A stretch of DNA of 52,495 nucleotides from an uncultured Ruminococcus sp. (GTDB taxonomy: Bacteria; Bacillota; Clostridia; Oscillospirales; Ruminococcaceae): positions 1 to 52,495 of the forward strand of contig CANRDT010000017.1 of the NCBI GenBank assembly GCA_947629455.1. The letters are read 5' to 3'. Each line of letters begins with the position of its first letter. Position 1 is the first letter of the stretch. A program made the translations under genes and the position numbers. Shown here piece by piece: positions 50,317-52,495 of this stretch. The notes under the pieces were generated by a model that worked only from the letters and a program-made list of their open reading frames with translations, did not search any database and was not told where the DNA came from.

Positions 50317-52140
50317 TCATTCCACCGTTACCGATTTTGCAAGATTTCTCGGTTTATCAACGTCGTTGCCCCTCAGCACCGACGTATAGTAGGCTATCAG
50401 CTGAAGCGGCGCAACGGTGAGCATAGGCATAAGCAGATCGTCTATCGACGGCAGACCTATCTTATGATCCGCCACGTCATCGCCGACTTCGGTATCCTCC
50501 TGAGTGACGATTATCACCTTGCCGCCCCTTGCCTTTACCTCCTTGGCATTGCTTACGGTCTTTTCAAAAAGATCGTGCTGAGTCGCCACCGCGATCACCG
50601 GCATACTTTCCGTGACAAGCGATATAGTACCGTGTTTGAGTTCTCCTGCGGCATACGATTCGGAATGGATATAGGATATTTCTTTGAGTTTGAGCGAACC
50701 CTCCATAGACAGCGCGTAGTCAAGTCCCCTGCCGATATACAGCAGATTTTCGGAATTGACGAGCTGCGACGCCACAAACTGGCAGGTCTTTTCGCTTTTG
50801 AGTATCTCGCCGAGCTTTTCGGGTACGCTTTCCAGAACGGCGGTAAGTCTTTTGCATTCCTCAAGGCTTATCTGTTTTCTTGAATAGGCAAGCAAAAACG
50901 CAAGCATATAGAATACTGCGATCTGCACGCTGTAAGCCTTGGTGGAGGCTACCGATATTTCAGGTCCGGCGTGAGTATAAATCACCATATCCGCCTCTCG
51001 TGCAATGGACGATCCGACCACGTTGACGATGGCAAGCGTCTGCGCTCCTCTTCTCTTTGAAAGCTTCAGAGCCTCCAGCGAATCCGCAGTTTCTCCCGAC
51101 TGGGAAACGATTATCACCAGATCGCCCTCTCCGATTATCGGGTCTCTGTAGCGAAATTCCGATGCAACGTCCACGGTCACGGGTATACGCGCAAGCTTTT
51201 CAATGACATATTTTCCCACAAGTCCGGCGTGCATTGCCGTTCCGCAGGCGACCACGAAGATATTTCTGTAGGCTGCAAGCTTTTCGGCGGTAAGACCGCA
51301 TTCTTCAAAGCAGGGTATGCCGTCCGATATTCTCGGGGAGATAGTCTGTCTGATCGCGTCAGGCTGTTCGTTGATCTCTTTGAGCATAAAATGCTCATAG
51401 CCGCCCTTTTCGGCAGCCTCCATATCCCAGTCGGCAGTTTTCAGTTCTTTTTCAAGCAGTGCGCCGTGCTTGTCGTATATCTGCGCTTTTCCGTTATCCA
51501 GCACCGCGATCTCGTCCTGCTCCAGCAGATAATAATCGCGTGTATATTTGAGTATCGCAGGAACGTCCGACGCTATGAACGCCTCGTCCTCTCCCACGCC
51601 GACTATCAGCGGAGAATCCTTTCTCACCGCATATATCCTGTCGGGGAAATCCTTGAAAATTATCCCCAGAGCGTAAGAGCCCTCTATCTCTCCGAGCACC
51701 TTGCGTATGGTCTCCATAGGATCGCCGTCATAGTAATGATCGAGCAGCTTGGCGACGGTCTCGGTATCGGTCTGGCTCTCAAAAACGTAACCCCTTTTGA
51801 TGAGGAAGTCCTTGATCTTCTGATAGTTTTCGATTATTCCGTTATGTACTATAGAGATCTCCGCATTGCCGTGAGGGTGAGAATTTACGTCGGACGGTTC
51901 GCCGTGCGTCGCCCATCTGGTATGTCCTATACCGCAGCTGCCGCAGAGATCGCTGCACTCGCTGTTTATTTTTTCTTTAAGATCGGCTATCCTGCCCATT
52001 GTCTTGCAGGTCTTTATACCGCCGCCGCTGAACACCGCTATTCCGGCGGAATCGTATCCTCTGTATTCAAGTTTTGAAAGGGAATCGAGCAATATCTGAG
52101 TACAATCGCGTTTTCCCACATATCCTACTATACCGCACAT
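50317..52140 (-). CDS. glmS: Glutamine--fructose-6-phosphate aminotransferase GlmS
   Basis: First step of UDP-GlcNAc synthesis for peptidoglycan. 607 residues: N-terminal glutaminase with catalytic Cys2 (MCGIVGYVGKRDC) and GHTRWATHGEPS, two SIS domains (CGTAMHAGLVGKY, SQSGETADSLEAL), C-terminal DKPRNLAKSVTVE. AAAGGAG precedes the start. No glmS ribozyme is recognisable in the ~350 bp upstream that are visible; an element copy begins 41 bp before the start codon. Confidence 0.98.
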   Translation of the reverse strand: MCGIVGYVGKRDCTQILLDSLSKLEYRGYDSAGIAVFSGGGIKTCKTMGRIADLKEKINSECSDLCGSCGIGHTRWATHGEPSDVNSHPHGNAEISIVHNGIIENYQKIKDFLIKRGYVFESQTDTETVAKLLDHYYDGDPMETIRKVLGEIEGSYALGIIFKDFPDRIYAVRKDSPLIVGVGEDEAFIASDVPAILKYTRDYYLLEQDEIAVLDNGKAQIYDKHGALLEKELKTADWDMEAAEKGGYEHFMLKEINEQPDAIRQTISPRISDGIPCFEECGLTAEKLAAYRNIFVVACGTAMHAGLVGKYVIEKLARIPVTVDVASEFRYRDPIIGEGDLVIIVSQSGETADSLEALKLSKRRGAQTLAIVNVVGSSIAREADMVIYTHAGPEISVASTKAYSVQIAVFYMLAFLLAYSRKQISLEECKRLTAVLESVPEKLGEILKSEKTCQFVASQLVNSENLLYIGRGLDYALSMEGSLKLKEISYIHSESYAAGELKHGTISLVTESMPVIAVATQHDLFEKTVSNAKEVKARGGKVIIVTQEDTEVGDDVADHKIGLPSIDDLLMPMLTVAPLQLIAYYTSVLRGNDVDKPRNLAKSVTVE

Positions 52141-52180
52141 AACAAAAACTCCTTTCGATCAACCTTTTCACTATATATAA

Positions 52181-52495
52181 CACGGAATTCAATTTTGTAA
52201 GAGTGTTTTTGGTCTTATAATTATATTCTGCACAGTTTTTCAATTTTTTTGTTATATTCTCTGTTAAAAGCAAAGAAAATAACATAATATGCAAAAAACT
52301 TTCTCCGCCCCATTTATAAAGCCGGAACGATACGCACCGTGGACGGGCGGAAATGCCCCGTCCGGGAGGACTCCGCCTGCGGCGGAGAATATAACATTAA
52401 GTCATTTTTCCTACGCCGTTGGCGTAGGAAAAATAAACCAAAAGTCAGCCTGAATAAGTAAAAAATATTAAAATACTTACATAAAACTTTAAAAT
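52181..52495 (+). mobile_element. Type A element, copy b, with nested insertion (runs off the window)
   Basis: Left terminus CACGGAATTCAATTTTGT at 52181. The first type A hairpin begins (GTTATATTCTC, 52250-52260) but is interrupted by ~130 bp of the nested module (ACTTTCTCCGCCCC ... GTCCGGGAGGAC ... CCGCCTGC) before GGCGGAGAATATAAC (52381-52395) completes it. The second hairpin is ATTTTTCCTACGCC/GGCGTAGGAAAAAT (52404-52434). The sequence ends at CATAAAACTTTAAAAT, just before the expected right terminus. Only the left flank can be seen. Confidence 0.85.

Noticed and set aside
1-52495. tRNA, rRNA, prophage, integrase or transposase genes
   Set aside because: None could be recognised on either strand; the mobile elements here have no coding capacity of their own.

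Overview
The window reads as chromosome of a Gram-positive, low-to-moderate-GC, spore-forming anaerobe of the Clostridia, most likely an Oscillospiraceae/Ruminococcaceae-type gut or rumen bacterium. The reasons are a SpoVM peptide gene, a PASTA-domain Ser/Thr kinase with its PP2C phosphatase, [FeFe]-hydrogenase maturases, two cytoplasmic polysaccharide-active enzymes (GH26-like and GH2) and classical Firmicutes gene orders. The taxon is inferred from content, not from a search.

Layout. 0.3-7.6 kb: polyphosphate kinase, an Spx/ArsC-like protein, a cation-efflux protein, a GH26-like glycosidase and a beta-lactamase-fold lipoprotein coupled to an upstream GH2 glycosidase (7.6-10.4 kb). 10.7-12.0 kb: an ECF sigma factor fused to a ~258-residue unknown domain that has its own internal ribosome binding site. 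12.2-16.9 kb: the hydrogenase maturation operon (TM1266-like regulator, hydE, hydG, hydF) with a consensus promoter, a structured ~210-nt leader and a terminator. 17.2-20.6 kb: a flavin-dependent mutase/oxidoreductase-like gene and a GT39-like membrane glycosyltransferase. 20.9-22.2 kb: metA. 22.4-25.8 kb: tig-clpP-clpX. 25.8-32.7 kb: phosphoesterase, DUF1540 peptide, and the rplS-lepB-lepB-rbgA-rnhB-yraN-thrC cluster. 32.7-36.3 kb: a radical SAM pair and an M50 protease. 36.6-49.6 kb: a 14-gene co-directional run yicC-remA-gmk-rpoZ-priA-def-fmt-rsmB-rlmN-prpC-prkC-rsgA-thiN-spoVM that starts at a good promoter and ends at a clear terminator. 49.6-52.1 kb: a HAD phosphatase and glmS.

The most unusual content lies between the genes. 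Nearly every longer intergenic gap holds a copy of a short (about 160-215 bp) non-coding element with terminal inverted repeats close to CACGGAAATCAATTTT. For six copies I can read matching 9-10 bp flanking duplications, so these are mobile (MITE-like) insertions. They share ends but carry different interiors: type A has two long hairpins, type B has GAGGTAA heptamers plus a terminator-like hairpin, and type C is a larger chain of hairpins. Hairpin stems change on both arms together between copies, so folding appears to be maintained. Insertions have rewritten the C-terminus of hydE, probably supply the stop codon of the cation-efflux gene, occupy both internal gaps of the hyd operon, split a hairpin in the metA leader, and sit in the metA/clpX terminator. 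No transposase is present in the window.

Other points: rlmN appears to begin at an AUA codon; the 29-residue spoVM gene is easily missed; and the hyd leader carries two copies of a 20-nt hairpin exactly 50 nt apart.
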